A DNA stretch of 64,000 nt from Acidiphilium sp. C61 (lineage in GTDB: Bacteria; Pseudomonadota; Alphaproteobacteria; Acetobacterales; Acetobacteraceae), in the NCBI RefSeq assembly GCF_902712915.1, contig NZ_CACTIA010000005.1, forward strand, positions 3,074,501 to 3,138,500, given 5' to 3'. The translations under genes and the position numbers were made by a program. Shown here piece after piece: positions 1 to 7,859 of this stretch (the stretch's first letter is position 1; each line of letters begins with the position of its first letter). The notes beneath the pieces were generated by a model that was given only the letters and a program-made list of their open reading frames with translations, was not told where the DNA came from and did not search any database.

Positions 1-197
1 ATGGACCGGCGGGTGAGCAGGCGTTCGAGTATGCCGAGAAGATCTTCCGCAATCTCGTAATCGTCCTGGTCGCAGGCGTGGTGGAATGCGATCAGGATTT
101 TATCCGAGAGACGGCGGCTGTAGCGGGTGGTCGACCGCTCGGCCTTGCCGGTGTCTTCGACGGCGGGGTTCTGGTGGTCGTTGTCGGTCAGGGACAT
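1..197 (-). CDS. hypothetical protein, 5' part only (runs off left edge)
   Basis: An open minus-strand frame starts at the ATG at 197-195 and is still open at base 1, giving 65 complete codons. The product begins MSLTDNDHQNPAVEDTGK and continues with a helical, acidic stretch (DKILIAFHHACDQ, then EDLLGILERLL). A Shine-Dalgarno-like AGGAA lies about 8 nt upstream of the ATG. I do not recognise a domain. Small soluble proteins of this style occur in alphaproteobacteria, but I cannot assign a function. The C-terminus lies outside the window. Confidence 0.6.
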   Translation of the reverse strand, partial: MSLTDNDHQNPAVEDTGKAERSTTRYSRRLSDKILIAFHHACDQDDYEIAEDLLGILERLLTRRS

Positions 198-378
198 GAT
201 CGAATTCCTGTTATTTCTGAGACCATATTACCAAATAGTAATCGAAATACCATACTTTTTAATGAACGAATTTCATTCGAATTAAAATTTCATATTACGA
301 GTTCCTGAGCAACTTTATTCTTGAGATGAATTGGATCATATTTTAGACACATCGTACATCAAATACGTTTCCATTTCG
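198..378. other. AT-rich intergenic stretch
   Basis: About 180 bases without a gene, strikingly AT-rich compared with the GC-rich genes around it. It holds the upstream region of the leftmost minus-strand gene and the 3' flank of the Hint-domain gene. A small inverted repeat, CGAAT-TTC-ATTCG, lies within it. No clear terminator with a T-tract was identified. Confidence 0.5.
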
Positions 379-2238
379 TTAAAAGCGGCACAAATGAACG
401 GCTTCGACGCCCGATCCGACGGCTGACTCTACGCGCCGCCACAGCTGCGGGAAAGCTGCGAGCCGGACAAAAAGCCGCGTCGCGCCCGCGGGCAGGCGGA
501 GTTCGCCATGGCCGGTCGACCAGATCGCCTGATCGCCGGGGGCCTGGGGATGAAAGCCGCGGACCGCGCTGGCGGCGATGTCGAGCGGGCCGGTCTCGGT
601 TCGCAATTCCGCGAGAGCGACGCCGAGCTGCCGCCGGTCGTCGGACGCGGGATCGATACAGCCGGGCACGAAGCGGGACGAGTGCAGGAAGGCCTTCCCG
701 CCATGGCCGGGCGGCAGCGCGATCCATTCGCCGGGCACGAGCGGCATCACCGCGCCGCCGGCCCATAGCGCCGCATCGTCACTTGTCTCGACCATGAAGC
801 CGAGAGCTTGGGCGCGGGCGTGCAGGGTTTCGCGGATCGCGCGCAGGCGGGCGCCGCCGGTGCAGAGCGGCGCGCAGGCGTCCCGGTCCCAGTTCAGACC
901 GCGCACGATACAGGTTTCGGAGGCGGCGAAGCCGGCCCGGTTGCCGGTGTCGAGATAGCTTTCGCAGGGCGCGCCTTCGGCCAGCAGCAGGTCGTGCCGG
1001 ACGAGTTCGACATGGTGATACGAGATGGCGAGGCAGGCCTCCTCCCGGCAGATGGTCGCGCCGTTGACGAGAAACCGCGCCGGCACTAGCACGCCGTCGA
1101 GCAGCAGGGCATGGTCGGGCGACAGGCGCAGGCGGCGCGCCGGCAGGCCGGGGGCGAGCGATCCGGCGGCGAAGCTGATCGGCTGCACCTGCTCCGGCGC
1201 GGGATGCGTGGTGAGATCGAGCACGCGCGATCCGGTCCAGATGACGGGCACGACGTGCCCTGCGGCGGTGACCACCCGGTCGCCGGCCGCGAGGGTTTCG
1301 ACCGGACGCAGGCCGTTCGGCGTGAGGATCATCGTGCCACGCGCGTAGCAGGGCGGATTGGTGCTGGCCGTGGCCGCGGCGGTTTCGGTGGCGATGCCGG
1401 CGGTCAGGCTGAGTCCGCCCGGCCCCGTGGCGGCGAAGAGCGGCGCGGCATCGGCGCTGGTGAAGCGTCCCTCGACATGGCCCTGCGCGTCGAGCAGGCT
1501 GACCGTGGCGCCGCTTTCGCGGATCGATCCCCCGGCCAGGGAGGGCAGCAGGATGGCATCGTTGCCGGACAGGCCGCCGATGGTCACGTTCGCGCCGAGA
1601 AACGGGTCGGCGAGGGTGAGGGTTGCGCGGCCCGGCCCGAATTCGAAGGTCTGGCTGGAGACCGCGTCCGTGACGCGCACCGAGGTGCCGTCGCCGAGCG
1701 CGATCGTCCCGCCGCCCGAAAGCGCGCCGCCATCGACCACCAGCGTCCCGCCGGCGAGGTTGACGGCGCCGGCATTGTCGAACGCCGTGCCGCCTACCGA
1801 CAGCGTGGCGCCGGTGCCGACCGTGATGGTGCCGGCATTGGTGAATTGCGGCGCGGCCGCACCGGGCAGGCCGGTGAGCGCGCCGATGTCGACCACCACA
1901 TCGGCCGAGGATCCGCCTTCCAGCGTCATCGCCCCCGCCGCCATGATCTCGTCGCACGCGTAGAGATCGACATGGCCGGCAATATCGAGACGGGCGGCGG
2001 CGGCGAGGGTGATGGCGCCGCCATTGCCGGTCAGCCCCGCGGTGGCCTGCTGGCCGTCGAGCCGGAGCGTGTTCGCGATCGTGACGCCGGGATCGACCAG
2101 GGCCGACGCGCCGTCGATTTCAGCCGTGCCGCCGGCGCCGGGAACCGACGCCCCGCTCCAGTTCCACGCAGCGCTCCAGTCAGCGACGGCGCCGGAGGGC
2201 GGCTGGAAAAGATCTGTGGTCAAATTGCCCGTCATCAA
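379..2238 (-). CDS. Hint-domain protein with Gly/Ala-rich beta-repeat N-terminus (619 aa)
   Basis: Residues 1-290 are low-complexity Gly/Ala/Thr-rich sequence typical of beta-helix passengers. They include an opening W-x-W-S-G-x-x-V-P module like that of autotransporter-associated repeats. A Hint_2-type domain begins at Cys297 (CYARGT, then LTPNGLRPVETL, GDRVVT, LSPDHALLL) and is followed by a roughly 170-residue tail (HHVELVRHD, IDPASDDRRQLG). Hint domains are the autoprocessing fold shared by hedgehog proteins and inteins. No intein-type C-terminal His-Asn is seen, so the outcome of any self-cleavage is unknown. There is no Sec signal peptide and no beta-barrel. The same Hint-plus-tail occurs at the end of the 1499-residue protein encoded at 23862-28361. 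The gene is flanked on both sides by AT-rich DNA. The start could also be the second ATG. Confidence 0.8.
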   Translation of the reverse strand: MMTGNLTTDLFQPPSGAVADWSAAWNWSGASVPGAGGTAEIDGASALVDPGVTIANTLRLDGQQATAGLTGNGGAITLAAAARLDIAGHVDLYACDEIMAAGAMTLEGGSSADVVVDIGALTGLPGAAAPQFTNAGTITVGTGATLSVGGTAFDNAGAVNLAGGTLVVDGGALSGGGTIALGDGTSVRVTDAVSSQTFEFGPGRATLTLADPFLGANVTIGGLSGNDAILLPSLAGGSIRESGATVSLLDAQGHVEGRFTSADAAPLFAATGPGGLSLTAGIATETAAATASTNPPCYARGTMILTPNGLRPVETLAAGDRVVTAAGHVVPVIWTGSRVLDLTTHPAPEQVQPISFAAGSLAPGLPARRLRLSPDHALLLDGVLVPARFLVNGATICREEACLAISYHHVELVRHDLLLAEGAPCESYLDTGNRAGFAASETCIVRGLNWDRDACAPLCTGGARLRAIRETLHARAQALGFMVETSDDAALWAGGAVMPLVPGEWIALPPGHGGKAFLHSSRFVPGCIDPASDDRRQLGVALAELRTETGPLDIAASAVRGFHPQAPGDQAIWSTGHGELRLPAGATRLFVRLAAFPQLWRRVESAVGSGVEAVHLCRF

Positions 2239-2417
2239 ATGTCCCCGACGGCCGGGCCGCGCACGTCATGTGACGGTGGCCGTGAAGAGGGCAATGTTTT
2301 GCGCCCGATACTGCCGCCGGGTTAGCAGGGCTGCGCGCAGGGTTCAAACAAATTCTTCACTATTTTCTAAAAAATCCCAAAAAACAAATGTTTTTAACGA
2401 TTTTTCCACTACAGGTT
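2239..2417. other. AT-rich upstream region of the Hint-domain gene
   Basis: A 179-base gap between pheA and the Hint-domain gene. The half nearest pheA (about 2340-2415) is rich in A and T runs and contains the small palindrome AAAAACA-AA-TGTTTTT at 2380-2395. It probably carries the promoter of the Hint-domain gene and the 3' end of the pheA transcript. I could not pick a confident -35/-10 pair. Confidence 0.4.
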
Positions 2418-3281
2418 TCAGTCGGCGCCCTGGCGGGCCATGCGCTGCTCCAGCCGGAAGGCGGCGGCGGGATAGACGCCGAGGATGCGGATTTCGCGGG
2501 AGAAGAAATCGAGTTCCTCGAGGGCGAGGCGGACGTTGCGCTGCTCGGGATGGCCGTCGATCTCGCAGAGGAACTGGGTGGCGGCGAACTGGCCGCCGAC
2601 CATGTAGCTCTCCAGCCGCGTCATGTTCACCGAGTTGGTGGCGAAGCCGCCGAGCGCCTTGTAGAGCGCGGCCGGCACGTTGCGCACCCGGAAGACGAAG
2701 CTGGTGATCGGGTTCGGCGTGTCCGCCGGCGGCAGGCGCGGGGTGCGAGCCATGACGTAGAAGCGGGTGGTGTTGTGGGCGGCGTCCTCGACGTTGCGGC
2801 GGAGGATGTCGAGTCCGTAGATCTCGGCGGCGAGGGAGGAGGCGATCGCGGCGCGGGAGAGGTCGTTCCAGCGGGCGACGAGTTCGGCCGAGCCGGCGGT
2901 ATCGGCCTCGACCACCGCGCGCGCGCCGAGTTCGCGCACCAGCGCCCGCACCTGGCCGAGGGCGACGGCGTGGGAATGCACCTGGCGGATGGCGTCGATC
3001 ATGGCGCCGCGCGGGGCCAGCAGGCAGTGCTCCACGCGCTGGAAATGCTCACCGATGATCGACAGGCCGGACTCGGGCAGCAGGGCGTGCATGTCCGGCA
3101 CCCGGCCGGCAAGCGAGTTCTCGGTCGGCAGCATGGCGTATTCGGCCTCGCCGGTCCGCACCGCCTCGATCGCCGCCTCGAAGGTCTGGCAGGGCAGGGT
3201 CGCCATGCCGGGATAGGCGGTGCGGCAGGCGAGGTCGGAATAGGCGCCGGGCGCGCCCTGGAAGGCGATTCGGTGGGTCAT
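2418..3281 (-). CDS. pheA: prephenate dehydratase
   Basis: Monofunctional prephenate dehydratase (287 aa), converting prephenate to phenylpyruvate in phenylalanine synthesis; cytosolic. The N-terminal catalytic domain (about 1-185) shows AFQGAPGAYS at 6-15, the conserved PTENSLAGRV at 52-61 and the active-site TTRF at 171-174. A C-terminal ACT domain (about 192-275) would bind phenylalanine for feedback inhibition. The usual ESRP motif reads ESYM at 224-227. There is no chorismate-mutase domain. The ATG overlaps the stop of kdsB by 4 nt (3278-3281), so the two are translationally coupled. Confidence 0.95.
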   Translation of the reverse strand: MTHRIAFQGAPGAYSDLACRTAYPGMATLPCQTFEAAIEAVRTGEAEYAMLPTENSLAGRVPDMHALLPESGLSIIGEHFQRVEHCLLAPRGAMIDAIRQVHSHAVALGQVRALVRELGARAVVEADTAGSAELVARWNDLSRAAIASSLAAEIYGLDILRRNVEDAAHNTTRFYVMARTPRLPPADTPNPITSFVFRVRNVPAALYKALGGFATNSVNMTRLESYMVGGQFAATQFLCEIDGHPEQRNVRLALEELDFFSREIRILGVYPAAAFRLEQRMARQGAD

Positions 3282-4009
3282 GCGGCAAGATCCCTGCGGG
3301 CGCGGTCGAGGTCTTCCCGGGTATCGACGCCGAAGGGCGCCCGGTCAATCCGTGCCGCACCGATCCGCAGGCCGAGTTCGAGGGCGCGGAGCTGTTCGAG
3401 CTTCTCGCGCAGCTCCAGCGGCGAGGGCGGGGCGGCGACGAAACGGTCGAGCGCCGCCCGGCGATAGGCATACACGCCGACATGGTGCCAGAGCGGCCCC
3501 GGCCCGGAGGGGATCGGGTGGCGCGAGAAATAGAGCGCCGGGGCGGTGGCCGCATCGCCGAAGCCGCAGGCGGCCTTGACCACCGAGGGGGCGGCGGCTT
3601 CCTCCGCCGTGGTGACCGGGGCGACGAGGGTGGCGATGTCGAATCCGGGATCGTCCAGCACGGCGACGAGGTCGCGCAGCGCGTCCGGCGGGAAGCCGGG
3701 CAGGTCGCCCTGAAGATTCACCACGATGTCATGAATGCCGGCCGGATCGAGCGCGGCGAGGGCGGCGTGGATGCGGTCGGACCCGCTGGGCAGGTCGGGA
3801 TCGGTCAGCACTGCCGTGCCGCCCGCCGCGCGGACCGCCTCGGCGATCGCGGATTCGGCGCAGGCGACCGCAACCGGGCCGATCGCGGCCTCCTCGGCGC
3901 GGCGGAGAACATGGACGATCATCGGCAGCCCGCCGATCTCGGCAAGGGGTTTTCCGGGCAGCCGGGTCGAACCCAGGCGGGCGGGAATCAGGACGATGGG
4001 AGCCGGAAT
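3278..4009 (-). CDS. kdsB: 3-deoxy-manno-octulosonate cytidylyltransferase, apparent ATT start
   Basis: CMP-Kdo synthetase, activating Kdo for transfer to lipid A. Family motifs are IPARLGSTRLPGKPL near the N-terminus, NLQGDLPGFPP, and the C-terminal GVDTREDLDRARR. The first ATG (3922) would delete the nucleotide-binding PARxxSTRxPGKPL loop. The frame extends upstream through that loop, and no ATG, GTG or TTG occurs before an in-frame TAG. An ATT at 4009-4007 sits 5 nt after a perfect AAGGAGG (4015-4021 on this strand) and gives a 243-residue protein of normal length beginning (M)PAPIVLIPARLGS. I therefore place the start at ATT. It is coupled to pheA downstream and works in the same pathway as waaA, lpxK and lpxL encoded at 9.3-12.4 kb. 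Confidence 0.85.
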   Translation of the reverse strand: MPAPIVLIPARLGSTRLPGKPLAEIGGLPMIVHVLRRAEEAAIGPVAVACAESAIAEAVRAAGGTAVLTDPDLPSGSDRIHAALAALDPAGIHDIVVNLQGDLPGFPPDALRDLVAVLDDPGFDIATLVAPVTTAEEAAAPSVVKAACGFGDAATAPALYFSRHPIPSGPGPLWHHVGVYAYRRAALDRFVAAPPSPLELREKLEQLRALELGLRIGAARIDRAPFGVDTREDLDRARRDLAA

Positions 4010-4054
4010 ATCTGCCTCCTTGTAGGATATGGGGTCGCCACCATGGTTATCGCT

Positions 4055-4082
4055 TGTCGCACTTTCCTAAATCGCTATACAT
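4055..4082 (+). promoter_or_regulatory. candidate promoter of the tri-haem cytochrome gene
   Basis: TTGTCG (4055-4060) and TATACA (4077-4082) are separated by 16 nt, 31 nt before the cytochrome ATG and inside the 104-bp divergent gap with kdsB. The call was made by eye against the sigma-70 consensus. Confidence 0.4.
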
Positions 4083-4113
4083 CCCCTCGTAAAGCTTTGG
4101 AGGGACCGCGCTT

Positions 4114-5538
4114 ATGAGTGATCAGAACCACCCGTCTTCCGGCCACGGCGGCAAGGGCCGCGACCCGCTGCTGCTGAACAAGATTGCCGGGGGCGTCCTC
4201 TCGGCCGGGCTTCTGGTCTGGATCGCGATCCACGCCGCCGGGGTGATCACCGGCGAGAAGGATGTGAAAAAGCCGGTCATCAAGACCGCCGAGGCGCCGG
4301 TTGCGGCGCAGAGCAGCGGCATTCCCTCCATCGACGGGCTTATCCTCAAGGCCGATGTGAAGAAGGGCCAGGCCTTCGTGCAGCAGCAATGCGCGGCCTG
4401 CCACACGCTCAACAAGGGCGGCGCGGCCGGTGTCGGGCCGAACCTCTACGGCGTGATGGGCGACCCGATGTTCAAGAAGGCCGGCTATACCTTCTCCGGC
4501 GCGGTGGAGAAGGTGTCGTCCGGCGTCTGGACCTACCAGAAGATGAACGAGTGGCTGGACGATCCGCAGAAATTCGCGCCGGGCACCCGCATGGGCTATT
4601 CCGGCATCAAGAACGACAATGTCCGCGCCGATGCGATCGCCTATCTCCGCACGCTGGCGGACAGCCCGATCCCGCTGCCCAAGCCGGGCGCCGGCGGGTC
4701 GGCGGTGGCCTCGAAGGGCGCGGCGCCGGCGGGTCTCGATTCCGGCGCGCCGGTGATCGCCACCCTTTACGCCAGCGCCGACGCGGGCAAGGGCCAGGCT
4801 TTCTTCCAGCAGCAATGCGCCGCCTGCCACTCGGTGAACAAGGGCGGGGCGAACGGAGTCGGGCCGAACCTGTATGGTGTCGTCGGCGCGCCGATGTTCG
4901 CCAAGGCCGGCTATGCCTTCTCCGCCGCCGCGAAGCAGCATGCCGATGGCAAGTGGACGCCGCATGAGCTCGACGAATGGCTCTACGCGCCGATGAAGGC
5001 GGTGGCGGGCACGCACATGGCCTATCCGGGGATCAAGAACAACCAGACCCGGGCGGACGTGATCGCCTATCTCAACAAGCAGTCCGACCATCCGGTGAAC
5101 CTCGCCGCGGCAGCCGGTCCCGCCGCGACGACGGCCGCCGCCGCGGGTGCGGCGCCGACCGGGCTCGATTCCAGCGCGCCTTCGGTGAAGGCGCTGATGG
5201 CGAATGCCGCGCCGGCCAAGGGTCAGGCGATGTTCCAGCAGCAATGCTCGGCCTGCCACTCGATCAACAAGGGCGGCGCGAATGGCGTCGGCCCCAATCT
5301 CTACGGTGTGGTCGGCGCGAAGATGTTCGCCGCGGCGGGCTACAGCTTCTCTGCGGCCGCGAAGAAGCAGTCGACCGGCGACTGGACCGTGCATGAGCTG
5401 AACGAATGGCTCTACGATCCGATGAAGGCGGTGGCGGGCACGCACATGGCCTATCCGGGCATCAAGAACAACGTCGCCCGGGCCAACATGATCGCCTATC
5501 TGAACCAGCAGTCCGACCATCCCGAAACCTTCAAATGA
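4114..5538 (+). CDS. membrane-anchored tri-haem cytochrome c
   Basis: A 474-residue protein with one N-terminal membrane anchor (about residues 22-45) followed by three class-I cytochrome c domains facing the periplasm. Haem-binding motifs are CAACH at 93-97, CAACH at 235-239 and CSACH at 378-382. Each is followed by a GVGPNLYGV-type segment and a distal methionine (GTRM-GYSG in domain 1, GTHM-AYPG in domains 2 and 3). Ala/Pro-rich linkers join the domains. Domains 2 and 3 are much more alike than either is to domain 1, indicating internal duplication. It probably passes electrons between a quinol-oxidising complex and a terminal oxidase; the partner is not identifiable here. GGAGGG precedes the ATG. 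The stop overlaps the next gene (ATGA). Confidence 0.9.
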   Translation: MSDQNHPSSGHGGKGRDPLLLNKIAGGVLSAGLLVWIAIHAAGVITGEKDVKKPVIKTAEAPVAAQSSGIPSIDGLILKADVKKGQAFVQQQCAACHTLNKGGAAGVGPNLYGVMGDPMFKKAGYTFSGAVEKVSSGVWTYQKMNEWLDDPQKFAPGTRMGYSGIKNDNVRADAIAYLRTLADSPIPLPKPGAGGSAVASKGAAPAGLDSGAPVIATLYASADAGKGQAFFQQQCAACHSVNKGGANGVGPNLYGVVGAPMFAKAGYAFSAAAKQHADGKWTPHELDEWLYAPMKAVAGTHMAYPGIKNNQTRADVIAYLNKQSDHPVNLAAAAGPAATTAAAAGAAPTGLDSSAPSVKALMANAAPAKGQAMFQQQCSACHSINKGGANGVGPNLYGVVGAKMFAAAGYSFSAAAKKQSTGDWTVHELNEWLYDPMKAVAGTHMAYPGIKNNVARANMIAYLNQQSDHPETFK

Positions 5539-6305
5539 GGTTTGATCCGGTCGCCGTGGCCTCGGCCGCGGCGGACGCGGCGGGCGACGTGATCCGCGCG
5601 CATTTCCGGGCGCGGATCGATGTCGACACCAAGGCGGATGCCAGCCCGGTGACACTGGCGGATCGCGGCGCCGAAGCCGCGATCCGGCGCGTTCTCGACC
5701 AATATTGCCCGGACCATGCCGTGATCGGCGAGGAGATGGGCGGCAAGGAAGGTGGGCGGTTCACCTGGGTGATCGACCCGATCGATGGCACGCGGGCCTT
5801 CATCACCGGCCGGCCAGTGTTTGCGACCCTGATCGCGCTGCTGGAACATGGGCGGCCGATACTCGGCTTGATCGACCAGCCGGTGCTTGGCGAGCGATGG
5901 CTTGCCCATGAGGGCGAGCTGCGCTTTTCCGGCCCGCATGGCGGTGCGCCGGGGACGCGGATTGTCGCCTCGCTGGCCGAGGCGGAGCTGTCCTGCACCT
6001 CGCCCGACATGTTCACCGAACCGCAATTCGGCCGGTTCCGCCGGCTTGCCGGCGCCTGCCGGCGGGTGACCTATGGCGGCGATGCCTATGGCTACGGGCT
6101 GCTCGCCTTGGGGCAGATCGATGTCATCGCCGAAGCCGATCTCAAGCCGTGGGACTGGTCGGCGCTGGCCCCGGTGATCGAGGCGGCGGGCGGGGCGATG
6201 ACCGACTGGCGCGGTGCGCCGCTCACCCTGGAGAGCGACGGCACGGCGCTGGCGCTCGGCAACCCCGCCCTGCTCGGCGACGCCGTGGCGCTGCTCGGCG
6301 GATGA
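5535..6305 (+). CDS. inositol-monophosphatase-family phosphatase, HisN-like
   Basis: A 256-residue Mg-dependent phosphatase of the IMPase superfamily. Visible metal-binding motifs are IGEEMGG (Glu), WVIDPIDGTRAF (the DPIDGT signature) and KPWDWSALAPVIEAAGG near the C-terminus. Within the superfamily the ITGRPVFATLIAL segment fits histidinol-phosphatase (HisN) proteins of alphaproteobacteria best, so removal of phosphate from L-histidinol-phosphate is the likely reaction. Inositol-1-phosphate or a related sugar phosphate remains possible. The start at 5535 makes an ATGA overlap with the cytochrome gene, and the stop makes another with the GNAT gene that follows. A second IMPase-family gene (cysQ) lies at 42842-43612. 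Confidence 0.82.
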   Translation: MRFDPVAVASAAADAAGDVIRAHFRARIDVDTKADASPVTLADRGAEAAIRRVLDQYCPDHAVIGEEMGGKEGGRFTWVIDPIDGTRAFITGRPVFATLIALLEHGRPILGLIDQPVLGERWLAHEGELRFSGPHGGAPGTRIVASLAEAELSCTSPDMFTEPQFGRFRRLAGACRRVTYGGDAYGYGLLALGQIDVIAEADLKPWDWSALAPVIEAAGGAMTDWRGAPLTLESDGTALALGNPALLGDAVALLGG

Positions 6306-6742
6306 TGCCGCCGATCGTCCATCTGACCGCCGGCGCGGATGATCTTGCGGACTGGCTGGGCCGCTCCGAGGCGCTGCACCGGGTGCTGCGCCCGCATCTC
6401 CCCACTGATTACGAAGGGACGATGCGCCGGATCCTGGCCGGGGGAGCAGAAATGGCGCTGCTGCACGAGGCGGGCGTGCCGCGCGCGCTGGCGGTGTTCC
6501 GCGCCTTTCACGACACGGCGAACGGGTATCGGTTCTATATCGACGATCTCGTCACCGATGCCCCCTCCCGCAGCGCCGGGCATGGCGCCGCCCTGCTCGG
6601 CTGGTGCGAGGCGGAGGCGCGCCGGCGCGGCTGCACCCGGCTGACGCTCGAATCCGGCACCCATCGCGAGCGGGCGCACCGGTTCTATTTCCGCGAGGGC
6701 CTCGCCATCACCCTGTTCGGCTTCGCGAAGACGCTGGATTAG
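6302..6742 (+). CDS. GNAT-family N-acetyltransferase
   Basis: A 146-residue protein with the GNAT fold: a central YIDDLVTDAPSRSAGHG-type beta4/loop that binds acetyl-CoA, then an ARRRGCTRLTLESG helix-strand and a C-terminal RAHRFYFREGL motif. The substrate is unknown; such proteins acetylate amines, including protein N-termini and small molecules. It is translationally coupled (ATGA) to the phosphatase. Its TAG stop (6740-6742) overlaps the first bases of a dispersed hairpin repeat that probably ends the transcript. Confidence 0.8.
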   Translation: MMPPIVHLTAGADDLADWLGRSEALHRVLRPHLPTDYEGTMRRILAGGAEMALLHEAGVPRALAVFRAFHDTANGYRFYIDDLVTDAPSRSAGHGAALLGWCEAEARRRGCTRLTLESGTHRERAHRFYFREGLAITLFGFAKTLD

Positions 6743-6786
6743 AGCGTCATCCGATCAGATGGACTCATCTGATCGGAACGTGCTCT
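6741..6786. repeat. dispersed palindromic repeat, single hairpin copy
   Basis: A nested palindrome. An inner stem CCGATCAGATG/CATCTGATCGG (6751-6761 with 6766-6776, 4-nt loop) is enclosed by AGAGC/GCTCT. The same core recurs at 29428 and, degenerated, at 45880 and 45944. It lies between two convergent genes, so it may act as a bidirectional terminator or mRNA 3'-end protector. The GNAT stop codon TAG is part of the element. Confidence 0.85.
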
Positions 6787-6794
6787 GAGCGCGA

Positions 6795-7859
6795 TCAGAT
6801 CGCGGCGGCGATGGCCCCCGCCAGATCGTCCATCTTCGCGGTGCCGCCGAGATCGGGCGTCCGCGGGGAGGCGGGATCGCCGAGGGCGGTCTCGATCGCG
6901 CCCAGCACCAGCGCCGCGGCCTCGGCCTCGCCGAGATGATCGAGCATCATCGCCCCGGCCCAGATCGCACCCACCGGATTGGCGATGCGCTGGCCGAAGA
7001 TGTCGGGGGCGGAGCCATGCACCGGCTCGAACATCGAGGGGAATTTCTTCTCCGGGTTGAGATTGGCCGAAGGTGCGACGGCAATCGTGCCGGTGACGCC
7101 GGGGCCGAGATCGGAGAGGATGTCGCCGAACAGGTTCGAGCCGACGACCACATCGAACCGCTCGGGGCTCATCACGAAGCGGGCCGCGAGAATGTCGATA
7201 TGGTATTGATCGGCGCGGATCTCCGGATAGTCGGCGCCGATCGCGGCGAAGCGCTCGTCCCAGAACGGCATCGAGTGGAAGATCCCGTTCGACTTGGTCG
7301 CCGAGGTGACGTGCGGGCGGCCGAGGCGGCGGGCGAGGTCGAAGGCGTAGCGCAGGATGCGGTCGGTGCCGGCGCGGGTGAAGATCGCGGTCTGCTCGAC
7401 GAACTCGCGCTCGGTGCCGGCGAACATCCGCCCGCCGATCTGGCTGTATTCGCCCTCGACATTCTCGCGCACCACCCAGAAATCGATATCGCCTGGCTTC
7501 TTGTTGGCGAGCGGGCAGGGCACGCCGGGCAGCAGGCGGACCGGGCGCAGATTTACATACTGGTCGAACTCGCGGCGGATCGGGATCAGCAGGCCCCAGA
7601 GCGAGATGTGGTCCGGCACGCCGGGATACCCGACCGCGCCGAGAAAGATCGCGTCGTGGTCGGCAAGCCTGGCGATGCCGTCCTCCGGCATCATCCGCCC
7701 GGTGGCTTTCCAGGTTTCGCAGCTCCAGTCGAAATCGCGCCAGTCGAGCGTGAAGCCGCAGGCGGAGGCCGCACGGTCGAGCACCGTGCGGGCCGCCGGG
7801 ATCACCTCGCGGCCGATGCCGTCACCCTCGATGACGGCGATGCGGTGGCGGCGCGACAT
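6795..7859 (-). CDS. tartrate/D-malate-type decarboxylating dehydrogenase
   Basis: A 354-residue member of the isocitrate/isopropylmalate dehydrogenase family, oxidising a 2-hydroxyacid with NAD(+) and usually decarboxylating it. Visible are IAVIEGDGIG at the N-terminus, the substrate loop with REFDQYVNLRP, VRENVEGEYS, the metal/catalytic segment VVGSNLFGDILSDL, and the cofactor-binding FEPVHGSAPDI. The LRPVRLLPG and WVVRENVEGEY features match tartrate dehydrogenase (TtuC) and D-malate dehydrogenase (DmlA) better than LeuB. The substrate cannot be fixed from sequence alone. The start at 7859 is shared with the permease stop (TGATG), so dehydrogenase and transporter are coupled. I choose this start over upstream in-frame options because of that overlap and the GDGIG position. 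Confidence 0.85.
   Translation of the reverse strand: MSRRHRIAVIEGDGIGREVIPAARTVLDRAASACGFTLDWRDFDWSCETWKATGRMMPEDGIARLADHDAIFLGAVGYPGVPDHISLWGLLIPIRREFDQYVNLRPVRLLPGVPCPLANKKPGDIDFWVVRENVEGEYSQIGGRMFAGTEREFVEQTAIFTRAGTDRILRYAFDLARRLGRPHVTSATKSNGIFHSMPFWDERFAAIGADYPEIRADQYHIDILAARFVMSPERFDVVVGSNLFGDILSDLGPGVTGTIAVAPSANLNPEKKFPSMFEPVHGSAPDIFGQRIANPVGAIWAGAMMLDHLGEAEAAALVLGAIETALGDPASPRTPDLGGTAKMDDLAGAIAAAI

Noticed and set aside
379..1350. Intein interpretation of the Hint domains
   Set aside because: There is no C-terminal His-Asn, no following extein Ser/Thr/Cys and no conserved host protein split around the domain. The architecture is N-terminal passenger plus Hint plus tail.
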